Assembly: GCA_002392965.1 (NCBI GenBank)
Contig: DGIA01000003.1
Span: 3,130-41,326 of the forward strand
Source: Bacteroidales bacterium UBA3834
Lineage (GTDB): Bacteria; Bacteroidota; Bacteroidia; Bacteroidales; P3
Reading direction: 5' to 3'
Length of the DNA stretch: 38,197 nucleotides
Shown here: piece after piece, positions 8,237 through 16,567 of the stretch
How the letters are laid out: each line of letters opens with the position of its first letter
Numbering within the stretch: the first letter of the stretch is position 1
The notes under the pieces: model-generated
Database searches by the model: none
What the model was told of the DNA's origin: nothing
Seen by the model: only the letters and a program-made list of their open reading frames with translations
Position numbers and translations under genes: made by a program

Positions 8237-8844
8237 AACTGTATGGTTTTGTTACACAACTCGCCAGCGGCCGTCAGGTTGTGTGTGGAGAAAAGGATGG
8301 CAGTGCCAGAGGCCTTGAGGTTCAATATTTCCTGTTTCAACATGGCGCTGTTCTCGGCATCGAAGCCTGAGAAGGGCTCGTCGAGAATGACCAGGTCGGG
8401 CCGATGTGCCACGGTGACCACAAATTGCAGCTTCTGCTGCATGCCTTTGCTGAGCTTTCCGGCAGGGCGTCCCCACCAGTCGTCCATACCCAGCCGATGA
8501 AACCAGTCGTGCAACGCTTCTTCGGCCGCTTTGTGCGACATCCCTTTCAATTGCATGAAGTAGAGCGCCTGTTCTCCGACCCCCATGTGGCGGTACAAGC
8601 CACGTTCTTCAGGCAGGTAGCCTATCCTCCGCAGGTCGTCCTGCATCAGCGGATGCCCGTTGAGAAGCACCCGGCCGCTGTCGGCTTCCATCAATCGGGT
8701 GATGATGCGCAGAAGGGTGGTTTTCCCAGCACCGTTGGCACCGAGCAGCCCTGCTGCCTCACCGCCCTGCACGTCAAAACATACATCGGACAGCACCTGA
8801 TGTCCATTGAAGGATTTGTTTATATGTTCTACCTGCAGTAGCAT
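8233..8844 (-). CDS. ABC transporter ATP-binding protein (NatA-like, short)
   Basis: 203-residue nucleotide-binding subunit that pairs with the downstream permease. All core motifs are visible: Walker A GANGAGKTT (about residues 34-42), Q-loop/pro region YLPEERGLY, signature LSKGMQQK, Walker B LVILDEP and the switch histidine in FSTHN. NatA-type ATPases of Bacteroidota are usually about 300 residues, with a C-terminal extension after the switch His; here the protein stops about 15 residues after it. The gene is therefore a minimal or truncated version, but the core is intact. It starts 13 bp after the BatA-type gene and ends with a 4-bp overlap into the permease gene. Confidence 0.93.
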   Translation of the reverse strand: MLLQVEHINKSFNGHQVLSDVCFDVQGGEAAGLLGANGAGKTTLLRIITRLMEADSGRVLLNGHPLMQDDLRRIGYLPEERGLYRHMGVGEQALYFMQLKGMSHKAAEEALHDWFHRLGMDDWWGRPAGKLSKGMQQKLQFVVTVAHRPDLVILDEPFSGFDAENSAMLKQEILNLKASGTAILFSTHNLTAAGELCNKTIQL

Positions 8845-8857
8845 AGGTCGATATGTT

Positions 8858-10885
8858 TTACTTTTTCTTTTTAGGTCTGCTCTTCAGCAATGCTGTTTCT
8901 GCCGCCAATGCCAGCAGGGTCAGCAACAGGCACACATGCCACAGCTGCCGTCCGCCGTCGCGCCGTCGCAGCTCGTCGGCCAGCGGTTTCCGGCTGTTGC
9001 GCACCAGGGTGTATTCAGGCCGGCCTTTGAGGGCTTGGTTTAATTCTTCACGTGTGAGGAACCGCATCTCCGATTCGCGTCGGTCGTAGTTGAAGGCGAT
9101 ATGTTCGTCGGCCAACCGGTAGAGTCCTGCTGTGGTCAGCTCACCGTGCGGCACCATCACCTGTCGGTTTCCCACCCGACGCAGATCTGGAATGAATCTG
9201 ATGTCTCCACCGTCGGTGAGTTCCGGTAACTGCCGTTCAAGGTCATAGTTTCCTCGCAACACAATGGGGGCGCCATTGCCGAGGGTATGGCTGGCGGGAG
9301 GCAGCGGTCGGCTGTAGAGAGCCATGTTGTAGAATGTAGGCACGAACAGCGCCTGGCCCACCAGGTCGGTCCAATCGGCGGTGAGCGGGGTGGAAAGGAG
9401 ATATACCTTGCCTTCGCCGTAGGGTGTGAGGGTCAGCAATTCGCCACCGTCGGCCAGCCCGATGATGCTCTGTTTGACCGCCTGTTGCTGCCCGAGGGTG
9501 TAGTGGCCTTGCACCGTGGGCATCTCCATCTCGTCATTTGTGCCGTTGAACACACCTCGATAGAGGCTGCCGGCGTAGTCAATCTGGCTGGCACGCACCG
9601 TACGTTTCACCCAATGATCCAGCTGTGGTGCCTGGAGTGTCGCCAGCAAAATGTTGAGTCCTTCGGCATCATCGACCGAAGGCACCACCAGCAGGCTTCC
9701 CCCTTCGCCGACCCATTCGGTCAGCTGTTGCACCTCGCCCGAGGAGAGATGGCTCACCTCGTTGAGTATGAAGAAGCTGTAGTCTTCCATTGTGGGAGGG
9801 ATGTGCCTCATGCTGTGGAATTCTACCGACTCGTCGGCTTCGAACAGTTTCTGTAGGTGGGCGTTGCTTCCGTGTTCATCTATTTCCCCGATGCCTACCG
9901 GCTCGCCGGCCAGCAGGGTGAAGTGGTAGCTGTCGTCGAAGGTGACGGGGTAGTCCTCAATTTCCACCCGTCCATCTACCCAACCCGCATGGTCGATGCT
10001 GAAGCGCAGGGTGACGTTGCCCGAGGCTTCGGGTTCAAGGTCGAGGGTGGTCAGGGCGCGTTCTTTGTTGTCTATGTAGAGTTTCACCGGCACCTTCTCC
10101 ACCGCACGTCCGCTACTGTTGCGAAGGGTGACAGCAACGGATACGCTGCCACCTGTGAAGTAGGCCGGAGCGTCGAGCAACACGGTATCGATATACAGGT
10201 TGTCGGCTTCCACACCCGCCAGCGGCACCAAGGTGTAGAGTACCGTGCTGTCGGTGGGCATCGCCTCGAGGTCGGTCGCGGTATGCTGGAAGTCGCTGAT
10301 GAGGTAGGCGTGGTGGGAGCCATTTCCGCCAGGGGCGTTGTTGCGCATAAAGTCGCCCTGCCGGGCAGCCACTTCGCTCATCATCCGCGAACCGGGAGTC
10401 ACCGCCACTTCGTCGAGGGCTTCGGCAAGCTCGTCGCGGTTCAGCCAACGCATTTCTTCGCCTTCCATGCTGTTGGTCAACAGTTGGAATCGTGTCCCGG
10501 GGCTATAGGCGTCGGCTATCTCGCGGGCTTTCTGCCGGGCGGTCTCCAGACGGCTGCCGTCGTGGTCGGCGCTTTCCATGCTGAACGAGTTGTCGATATA
10601 GATGCTTACCACCGCATCCCCCATTGATACGCGGTTGTCGTCTGTGGTAGGTAGCACGGGGCGAGCGAAGGCCAATACGAGGCCGACGACAGCCAGTACC
10701 CGGGCGGCCAGCACCAGCCATTGGCGCAGGGTGTTCTGTCTCCGGCTTTCGGTGTGCAAGGCGGCGAGTCTCTCAACATTGCTGAAGTATTCCTTGCGGT
10801 AGCGTCTGAAATTGAACAGATGCACCGCCACCGGTATCAGCACCGCCAGCAAGCCCCACAAAAACGCCGGATAAGTGAACATCAT
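8858..10885 (-). CDS. BatA-type membrane protein with VWA-like domain
   Basis: 675-residue protein. The N-terminus MMFTYPAFLWGLLAVLIPVAVHLFNFRRYRKEYFSN is the characteristic N-terminal double-transmembrane domain of Bacteroidota BatA-like proteins (an aerotolerance-related name that does not prove function), with a second helix at LVLAARVLAVVGLVLAFARP. It continues with a von Willebrand A-like domain containing the metal-site motif DNSFS (about residue 99), then about 400 residues of beta-rich extracytoplasmic sequence. The C-terminal helix LWHVCLLLTLLALAAETALL ends in a basic tail, a normal membrane anchor. The gene lies between nth and the ABC ATPase with gaps of 24 and 13 bp, so it is likely in one operon. 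The partner and substrate are unknown. Confidence 0.88.
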   Translation of the reverse strand: MMFTYPAFLWGLLAVLIPVAVHLFNFRRYRKEYFSNVERLAALHTESRRQNTLRQWLVLAARVLAVVGLVLAFARPVLPTTDDNRVSMGDAVVSIYIDNSFSMESADHDGSRLETARQKAREIADAYSPGTRFQLLTNSMEGEEMRWLNRDELAEALDEVAVTPGSRMMSEVAARQGDFMRNNAPGGNGSHHAYLISDFQHTATDLEAMPTDSTVLYTLVPLAGVEADNLYIDTVLLDAPAYFTGGSVSVAVTLRNSSGRAVEKVPVKLYIDNKERALTTLDLEPEASGNVTLRFSIDHAGWVDGRVEIEDYPVTFDDSYHFTLLAGEPVGIGEIDEHGSNAHLQKLFEADESVEFHSMRHIPPTMEDYSFFILNEVSHLSSGEVQQLTEWVGEGGSLLVVPSVDDAEGLNILLATLQAPQLDHWVKRTVRASQIDYAGSLYRGVFNGTNDEMEMPTVQGHYTLGQQQAVKQSIIGLADGGELLTLTPYGEGKVYLLSTPLTADWTDLVGQALFVPTFYNMALYSRPLPPASHTLGNGAPIVLRGNYDLERQLPELTDGGDIRFIPDLRRVGNRQVMVPHGELTTAGLYRLADEHIAFNYDRRESEMRFLTREELNQALKGRPEYTLVRNSRKPLADELRRRDGGRQLWHVCLLLTLLALAAETALLKSRPKKKK

Positions 10886-10909
10886 TATCTTACTTAATCG
10901 CTTTTATTC

Positions 10910-11566
10910 TTATTTGACACTTGCTCCTATTTCTCCCTTCTTATAGTATCCGCACACCTCCGTCAATCCGCATTCCGTGCACCGTGGCTTACGCGCCTGG
11001 CACACATAGCGCCCGTGCAGTATCAGCCAGTGGTGCGCCTTCGGGAGCAACTCCGCTGGTATGTGCTTCACCAGCTCGCGCTCCGTCTGCAGCGGTGTCT
11101 TTGAGTTGTGGGTCAGACCTATGCGGTTCGCCACGCGAAACACATGCGTGTCCACCGGCATCGCCGGACGGTCGAAATACACCGCCTCCACCACGTTGGC
11201 CGTCTTGCGACCCACGCCAGGCAGCCGCTGCAGCTGCTCGATATCGTCGGGCACCTCTCCACACATCTCCTCTACCAGCATCCGCGACAGCCCGGCCAGA
11301 TGCCGACTCTTGTTGTGTGGATACGACACCGAGTGTATGTAGCTGAAAATCTCCTCCTCCGTAGCCTTGGCCATCGCCTCGGCCGTAGGATAAGCCGCAA
11401 AGAGTGCCGGTGTCACCATATTGACCCGACGGTCGGTGCATTGCGCCGACAGCACCACCGCCACCAGCAGCTGGAACGGCGTGTCGTAGTGCAGCTCCGT
11501 CTCCGCCACCGGCATCGCCTCCTTGAACCACGCCAGCACCCTGTCGTATAACTCCTGTTTCTTCAT
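10910..11566 (-). CDS. nth: Endonuclease III
   Basis: 218-residue bifunctional DNA glycosylase/AP lyase that removes oxidised pyrimidines (base excision repair). Motifs: PFQLLVAVVLSAQCTDRRVN, the helix-hairpin-helix LPGVGRKTANVV with the catalytic Lys, VDTHVFRVANRIGL with the catalytic Asp, and the C-terminal iron-sulfur cluster ligands in the pattern C-x6-C-x2-C-x5-C (CQARKPRCTECGLTEVC). Length matches E. coli Nth. The ATG at 11566 is chosen over a TTG four codons upstream. It lies 21 bp downstream of the EEP gene and upstream of the BatA-type gene. Confidence 0.97.
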   Translation of the reverse strand: MKKQELYDRVLAWFKEAMPVAETELHYDTPFQLLVAVVLSAQCTDRRVNMVTPALFAAYPTAEAMAKATEEEIFSYIHSVSYPHNKSRHLAGLSRMLVEEMCGEVPDDIEQLQRLPGVGRKTANVVEAVYFDRPAMPVDTHVFRVANRIGLTHNSKTPLQTERELVKHIPAELLPKAHHWLILHGRYVCQARKPRCTECGLTEVCGYYKKGEIGASVK

Positions 11567-11587
11567 CTGTATAACCAATTGGTCCCT

Positions 11588-12688
11588 TCATTCCTTCACC
11601 TCCAGCGCCACCACTATCGGGTAATGATCCGAGATGCGTGTCTTGATTCTCCTGTAGCTCAGCGTCCTCAACCCCTCGTTGTGGAACACCATGTCTATCC
11701 GGAACTTCGGCAGCCATCCGCTCCCTATCGGCAGCAACTGCTCGTCGCCACCGTTATACGTGGTCACAAAGCCGAACCCCTCCTCGCGGTAGCTGTCCGT
11801 CATCTCCTTGTCTATCTGATTGTAAAGCCACGAATTCGGTATATCGTTCATATCCCCAGCCAACACCAGCGGCACCGTGCTCTCCTGCACCACAGGCCTC
11901 AAGTGCTGCTCCCACTCCGTCTGGTGGCTCAATATCGTCTCGCGCACCTTCTCCAGCGTCCGCCGGCTCGACTCCTGCACCTCGCCGTGGCGCATTCGGT
12001 CTATCTCCTCGCGGTCTGTAGCGTCAAAACGGTAACTGTCCATGTGTATGCTGCACACATGCAACCTCCTATCCTCCTTCAGTATCTCCACCAATATCTT
12101 CGTGTTATCCAGTCGGTTCACGTATGTGATGGGTAACCGGCTGAACACCACCGTGCCATACGGCACCCCTCTGCCCGTAGCATGTGCGCCATAGTAGTGG
12201 TTATACCCCATCAGCACCAAACTGTCCGTCACACGCACTGTCTTCGGTGCTGCATACTCCTGCAGGCACAGCACATCCGGCCCCTCCTCGCTCACCAGCG
12301 ACAGAAAGCTTCGCGCATTGCTGTCCGACGACATCGGGCAATCCTCCGGACCCTGGAACTGGTGCACATTGTAACTCATCACCGTCACCATCATTGGATG
12401 CTCCGCGCGCGGCGGCACCTTCTGCGTACCCCCCACCTGGAAAAACAACCCCACCATACTCCACCGCACCGCTATCGCTGCCACGCTCAACAGCGCCTCC
12501 CAGCGCTTCATCATCGCCCACACCACCACCATCAGCACATTGGCCCCCAGCAGCGGCAGATAGCCGTATGCCAGCAGGCTCGGCAGCATCATCCGCGACG
12601 GGCTCACCGTCCCGGCCATCGTCGTCAGCAACAGCCCTGCAATAAGCAGCAGGTTGATTGTTAGTAATATAGCTCGTATAGCCTTCAT
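11588..12688 (-). CDS. Membrane-anchored endonuclease/exonuclease/phosphatase family protein
   Basis: 366-residue protein. The first ~105 residues contain about three hydrophobic helices (AILLTINLLLIAGLLLTTMAG; LLAYGYLPLLGANVLMVVVWAMM; ALLSVAAIAVRWSMVGLFF). The rest is an EEP (DNase I-like) fold domain: VMSYNVHQFQG, DVLCLQEYA with the metal-binding Glu, YGTVVFSRLPI, VCSIHMDS, VPLVLAGDMNDIPNSWLY (catalytic Asp-x-Asn) and a final ISDHYPIVVAL (Ser-Asp-His). This arrangement is common in Bacteroidota; the substrate is unknown and could be a phospholipid head group, nucleic acid or sugar phosphate. The start at 12688 places the first helix at the N-terminus and sits just below a -7 box. It appears to be the first gene of the operon continuing with nth. 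Confidence 0.9.
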   Translation of the reverse strand: MKAIRAILLTINLLLIAGLLLTTMAGTVSPSRMMLPSLLAYGYLPLLGANVLMVVVWAMMKRWEALLSVAAIAVRWSMVGLFFQVGGTQKVPPRAEHPMMVTVMSYNVHQFQGPEDCPMSSDSNARSFLSLVSEEGPDVLCLQEYAAPKTVRVTDSLVLMGYNHYYGAHATGRGVPYGTVVFSRLPITYVNRLDNTKILVEILKEDRRLHVCSIHMDSYRFDATDREEIDRMRHGEVQESSRRTLEKVRETILSHQTEWEQHLRPVVQESTVPLVLAGDMNDIPNSWLYNQIDKEMTDSYREEGFGFVTTYNGGDEQLLPIGSGWLPKFRIDMVFHNEGLRTLSYRRIKTRISDHYPIVVALEVKE

Positions 12689-12701
12689 AGCAAATCCTCG
12701 G

Positions 12702-12709
12702 CAAAGATA
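12702..12709 (-). promoter_or_regulatory. Bacteroidota -7 box upstream of the EEP-nth-BatA-ABC operon
   Basis: On the minus strand the sequence is TATCTTTG, matching the Bacteroidota -7 consensus TAnnTTTG exactly. It ends 13 bp upstream of the ATG at 12688, so the leader would be only about 8-10 nt. A T-tract lies upstream; no convincing -33 element was seen. Confidence 0.6.
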
Positions 12710-12757
12710 CACTTTTTTTTTAAAACTCAACCACCGAACTTTCACCCGCCTCCCACC

Positions 12758-12801
12758 TCATCCTAAGCTCATCCTAAGCATATCCTAAGCATAACATAGG
12801 C
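12758..12801. repeat. 11-bp tandem repeat in the divergent intergenic region
   Basis: Three direct copies of an 11-bp unit, TCATCCTAAGC, TCATCCTAAGC and ATATCCTAAGC, followed by a degenerate fourth (ATAACATAGGC). The array lies between the divergently transcribed EEP gene and the large secreted protein gene. The 11-bp period is close to one helical turn. The rest of 12746-12930 is AT-rich, with a weak hairpin (ACCTG at 12828, CAGGT at 12844). Confidence 0.8.
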
Positions 12802-12933
12802 ACATCATAAACAGTGGAACAATGCCAACCTGTAAAAAAAACTCAGGTGCTGAAAAAGCCCGTAGAATGAATTGAGAGGCATAAAATATCATTTTTAAAA
12901 TCCTCAACGCATAACATATCCAAAATAATTTCG

Positions 12934-12941
12934 TATCTTTG
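12934..12941 (+). promoter_or_regulatory. -7 box upstream of the large secreted protein gene
   Basis: TATCTTTG, the exact Bacteroidota -7 consensus, also preceded by a G-T step as in the EF-G2 promoter at 16610. No good TTTG lies 19-21 bp upstream, so the -33 element is weak. The box is 99 bp upstream of the base aligned with codon 1 of EF-G2; in the EF-G2 gene itself the distance is 101 bp. Confidence 0.6.
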
Positions 12942-13113
12942 CAATCGCATTGTCCACCGGCGTGCCCCCGCCGACGCTATGTTGTATGTTGATATTCAAA
13001 CAAAAATGAACAAAATGAATAACAGCAATAATTGCATAGTTTATCATACTCAGGACATGTATAACATCGCCCCCGTGGACGGCAACGAGAGAGGCGAGAC
13101 TGTCATGTCTGAA
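12934..13113 (+). repeat. Diverged copy of the EF-G2 promoter, leader and first ~27 codons
   Basis: Hand alignment with 16610-16791. Shared features in order: the TATCTTTGC box, a CACCG...GCCGAC-rich leader element, an A-rich stretch (ACAAAATGAATAACAGCAAT here, ACAAAATAAATAATAACAAT there), then coding sequence with ACTCAGGACAT and AACATCGCCC identical. From 13033 and 16711 the two align without gaps over 81 bases with 54 identities. At protein level 13 of 27 residues match (YHTQDMYNIAPVDG here, YQTQDIRNIALVGG in EF-G2). The original start codon has become TGC, and the P-loop Gly-Lys-Thr has become Gly-Glu-Thr, so this is not a functional GTPase start. The similarity fades after about codon 27. 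Confidence 0.8.
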
Positions 13114-16100
13114 ACACTCTGTGTGCACTCCCCCTCAGTCGTCACCTCCAAATTACCTTCCCCCAATCTGCCATATCGCCGCAGCCGCCTGCTGCCGCAA
13201 CCCCTGCTTCGCTGTGTATTGCTGTTCTTAGCCATGCTCGTACCTGCTTCTGTGCTGGCCCAAACACCCGTCTCGACAGCATCAGACCTCGCCGCCGTCA
13301 GTGGCAGCAGCGCCTCGTTTGTCATTGTGGCAGACATCGACGCCAGCACCCTGAACTCCATCGCCTCCTTCAGCGGCACGCTGGAAGCAGCCATCGACCC
13401 CGCCACCAAAATGCCTTTCCGCATCAAGAACCTCAGCGTCCCCCTGTTCACAACGCTGACCGGCACGGTGAAGAACCTGGTGATCGAAAGTGTCGACATC
13501 AGCGTCGGCACCAATGTGGGCGCCATCGCCTGCACGGCGAACAGCGCGGCCCGCATCTACAACGTCGGCATCCTCGGCGGCTCGGTGGGCGGCACAGGCA
13601 ATGTAGGTGGACTTGTAGGCTTCCTGGACGGCACCGCCCGTGTGGTCAACTGCTACTCCTACGCCGACATCACCGGCGGCACCAACGTCGGCGGCATCGT
13701 GGGTTACAACAACCAATCCACCTCTGCCGCCAACAACAATCAAAAGACAATGGTCTTCGCCTGTATGTTCTATGGCGACATCACAGGTGGCTCTACCAAA
13801 TCTCCCGTTTATGGTGGTACAATCATCAGCAACGCGGGCGACAACAACACCAGCGGTGTGAGCAACTTCAACTATTTCCGCCTCGAAGCACCATACGTGC
13901 AGCCGACAGGTGTTACCTACAATTGTGCCCTCGGCGCCGAAGACCGTTTCCTGAAGCGCTTCGAGTTCTACCGTCACATCCTCAACGGCCAGCGCCAGCT
14001 GGCGGGATGGTGGGCCACAAGCACCTACAGCAAGGACGACATACTCAAGTGGGTTCTGCTGCCCGACAGCCTCGGCACCGACCATCCCTACCCCATTCTG
14101 ATGCAGCAGGGCAAGTATCCATCGGTGGTAAACATCGATGCCGCCAATGCCCAGGAAAACCAACCTCGCAACCAAGGCGGCAAGTTGGGGACGCTGACGG
14201 TGAATATTCAGATGGGCGACGGCGCAGTGTACCAGAAACCTTCGGGAGCTGCAATTACCACCTCCCAACTCACCCTCAACATCACCGACAAAGACACCGC
14301 ACGCTACAACTTCAACTACTATAAAGTACAACTGCCCTACTACAACGAGGTGGGTACCAAGAACTACAACGGCAACCGCACAGTGACCGGCTGGAAGATT
14401 GTCTCCATCACAGGTGGTACGCCCGGCACCTTCACCGCTTCCGACACCTGGGGCGGATACAACTTCGCCGACCGCAACTGCACCAACAAGGACCTCTACT
14501 CCGTCAGCGGTCGCATCTTCAACCAAGGCGCCTACTGGGATGTACCCGAAGGGGTGACGGCCATCACCATCGAACCCTACTGGGCCAAATGCGTCTATCT
14601 GGCCGACCCCAACGCCGACAAGATTTACAAATCTGATATGTCGGCCGGATACGACGTATCCAATGTAGGCGGCGGAAAGATATTCACCAATGGCAACAGC
14701 TATTCCATTGCAGGAGATAACCAATTGGTTTACACCTCGATGGGCAACGCTATCTCTAGCTCGAATAGTACAGGACTTTTTGTGGGCATTGTAGGGGATG
14801 CAAATAATCAATCCGTTTATGACTATGCAGTTGTGCTTGTGGGCAATTATCATCATTATTACGGGACTGGCAAAATAGAAGCAAGTAAAGCCCACCCCTA
14901 CACGGTTACCTCTATCGACCTTGATGGCGACAACGAGCCAGACTACTCCTATATCATCCGCTTCGACGGTCGTACTGAATGCCACCCCGTGAGAGTCGAC
15001 TTTATCAATATCCCCGGCCTTGGTATGGCCCAGAAGTCCACCGGCGGCACAGGCTCCTACAACTTCGGTATCCTGATTCCCAAAGGATGGTACGAAAGCA
15101 CCAACACCTCGCTCTTACGGTTCACCCAGTTTGAGTATGAGAATCAGGCCAGAAGCGAGACTGATGCACTCATCGTGCAGGGCGGCGTCATGGAGCAATG
15201 GGTGAGCTACAACCAAAAAGGTAGATCAAACAAAATACCTTACATCCACGTGGGCGGCAACGTGTGGTTCAAGGAGTTCCACACAGGCTGTCACCAAGAT
15301 AAAAACCAAACAAGTGGAGGTAATCGATTCCAGCCAACTAAACACTCACCCATATCGGTTACTGGTGGCGATTTCGATGAGTTCTACCTCACCGGACTTT
15401 ATGTAGCCAATGCCGGCCTCGACAACTACGCAGACAATGCCGAGTGCTACATCAACGGCGGCCGCTTCGGCACCGTCTGCGGCGCCGCTATGGAGGGCAT
15501 CGGCAAAGCCAATGGTGCCGATAATACAGGTGACATCAGCTGGCTCATCCAGAACGCCGACATCCGCGAGTTCTACGCTGGCGGCCTCAACGCCGCAAAG
15601 CCCGTGACGGGCAATCTCTCCACCACCATCGTCGACAGCCATGTGGACATCTTCTGCGGTGGCCCCAAGTTCGGCGACATGAGCGCCAACAAGACCGTCG
15701 TCACCAACGCCACCGGCTGTACCTTCGGCACTTTCTTCGGTGCCGGCTATGGCGGCAACTCCTATAGCCGCTATGCACCCAGCAACCAGAACAACGTGAC
15801 CAATATCAACTGGAACAACTGGGTAAGAGGGCAGTACACCCGGGCATACAACGCCACCTACGGCGGCGTCTCCACCCGTTTCCTCTACCAGTTCCTCCCC
15901 ATGTCTGACAACAAGACCAACGTGGCCCGTATCTTGGTCGACTTTGTCAAATTCTCCCTCGCCACCACTCACGAGGTTACCTCCACCTTGACATCATGCA
16001 CCATCACAGGCAATTTCTATGGCGGTGGCAGCCTTGGCAAGGTCTCCGGTTCTGTTACCTCCACCCTGACCTCCTGCATCGTGAACAGCAATGTCTATGG

Positions 16101-16554
16101 CGCAGGTTTCTCCGCCTCCCTGCCCACCGTCGAGGTGGATTCGGTAGGCTTTAGAGTGGAGCCTTATTACTATACCGAACTCGGTACATACCGTACCGGT
16201 GTCAAAGGCCAAACTACCCCCTATACCTGGGAGGAAGGCAACTCCATCAGCGTCGACAACACCAACCACATTCTCTACACTACCGAGGACCTCGACGCCC
16301 TAGGTACCGTCGACGGCGACGTCACCCTTACCCTCAAGGGCAACACCGTAGTGGGAACCCTCGAAGGCACGGTCCTCAAAGCCGGCACCGGCAGCGTCTA
16401 TGGCGGCGGCGAGGAAAGTGCTGTAACCGGCAACACCCACGTGCTGCTCAAAGGCAACACCCTTGTGCGCGGAGATGTCTATGGTGGCGGCAACCAAGGC
16501 CCTGTGGGTGGCAACACCCATGTGCGTCTATGCGACGACTGCAACTTCGAGTAA
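12979..16554 (+). CDS. Large secreted beta-repeat surface protein with an N-terminal EF-G2-derived segment
   Basis: 1191 codons in the longest frame; possible starts are 12979, 13006, 13015 and 13105. Residues 19-45 align with the EF-G2 N-terminus. A signal-peptide-like segment follows (basic RRSR about 67-70, hydrophobic 75-94, likely cleavage near VLAQ). The mature part is low-charge, Gly/Asn/Thr-rich and beta-helix-like. About residues 208-245 carry two GLUG-type repeats (GNVGGLVGF and TNVGGIVGY), and the C-terminus has repeats of the form VYGGG-x-x-G-x-V-x-GNTHV. It stops abruptly at CDDCNFE, with no type IX sorting domain or membrane anchor, so it may be C-terminally truncated. The EF-G2 promoter begins within 60 bp of the stop. 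Function unknown; an exported adhesin-like role is only a guess. Confidence 0.8.
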   Translation: MLYVDIQTKMNKMNNSNNCIVYHTQDMYNIAPVDGNERGETVMSETLCVHSPSVVTSKLPSPNLPYRRSRLLPQPLLRCVLLFLAMLVPASVLAQTPVSTASDLAAVSGSSASFVIVADIDASTLNSIASFSGTLEAAIDPATKMPFRIKNLSVPLFTTLTGTVKNLVIESVDISVGTNVGAIACTANSAARIYNVGILGGSVGGTGNVGGLVGFLDGTARVVNCYSYADITGGTNVGGIVGYNNQSTSAANNNQKTMVFACMFYGDITGGSTKSPVYGGTIISNAGDNNTSGVSNFNYFRLEAPYVQPTGVTYNCALGAEDRFLKRFEFYRHILNGQRQLAGWWATSTYSKDDILKWVLLPDSLGTDHPYPILMQQGKYPSVVNIDAANAQENQPRNQGGKLGTLTVNIQMGDGAVYQKPSGAAITTSQLTLNITDKDTARYNFNYYKVQLPYYNEVGTKNYNGNRTVTGWKIVSITGGTPGTFTASDTWGGYNFADRNCTNKDLYSVSGRIFNQGAYWDVPEGVTAITIEPYWAKCVYLADPNADKIYKSDMSAGYDVSNVGGGKIFTNGNSYSIAGDNQLVYTSMGNAISSSNSTGLFVGIVGDANNQSVYDYAVVLVGNYHHYYGTGKIEASKAHPYTVTSIDLDGDNEPDYSYIIRFDGRTECHPVRVDFINIPGLGMAQKSTGGTGSYNFGILIPKGWYESTNTSLLRFTQFEYENQARSETDALIVQGGVMEQWVSYNQKGRSNKIPYIHVGGNVWFKEFHTGCHQDKNQTSGGNRFQPTKHSPISVTGGDFDEFYLTGLYVANAGLDNYADNAECYINGGRFGTVCGAAMEGIGKANGADNTGDISWLIQNADIREFYAGGLNAAKPVTGNLSTTIVDSHVDIFCGGPKFGDMSANKTVVTNATGCTFGTFFGAGYGGNSYSRYAPSNQNNVTNINWNNWVRGQYTRAYNATYGGVSTRFLYQFLPMSDNKTNVARILVDFVKFSLATTHEVTSTLTSCTITGNFYGGGSLGKVSGSVTSTLTSCIVNSNVYGAGFSASLPTVEVDSVGFRVEPYYYTELGTYRTGVKGQTTPYTWEEGNSISVDNTNHILYTTEDLDALGTVDGDVTLTLKGNTVVGTLEGTVLKAGTGSVYGGGEESAVTGNTHVLLKGNTLVRGDVYGGGNQGPVGGNTHVRLCDDCNFE

Positions 16555-16567
16555 ACCTTATTACATG

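Noticed and set aside
11567..11578. TTG start giving a four-residue longer Nth
   Set aside because: The ATG at 11566 gives the usual Nth N-terminus; the TTG has no supporting feature.
13282..14985. Open frame of 567 codons on the - strand opposite the secreted protein
   Set aside because: Shadow frame with no signal, motif or start context; the + strand has a signal peptide and GLUG-type repeats.
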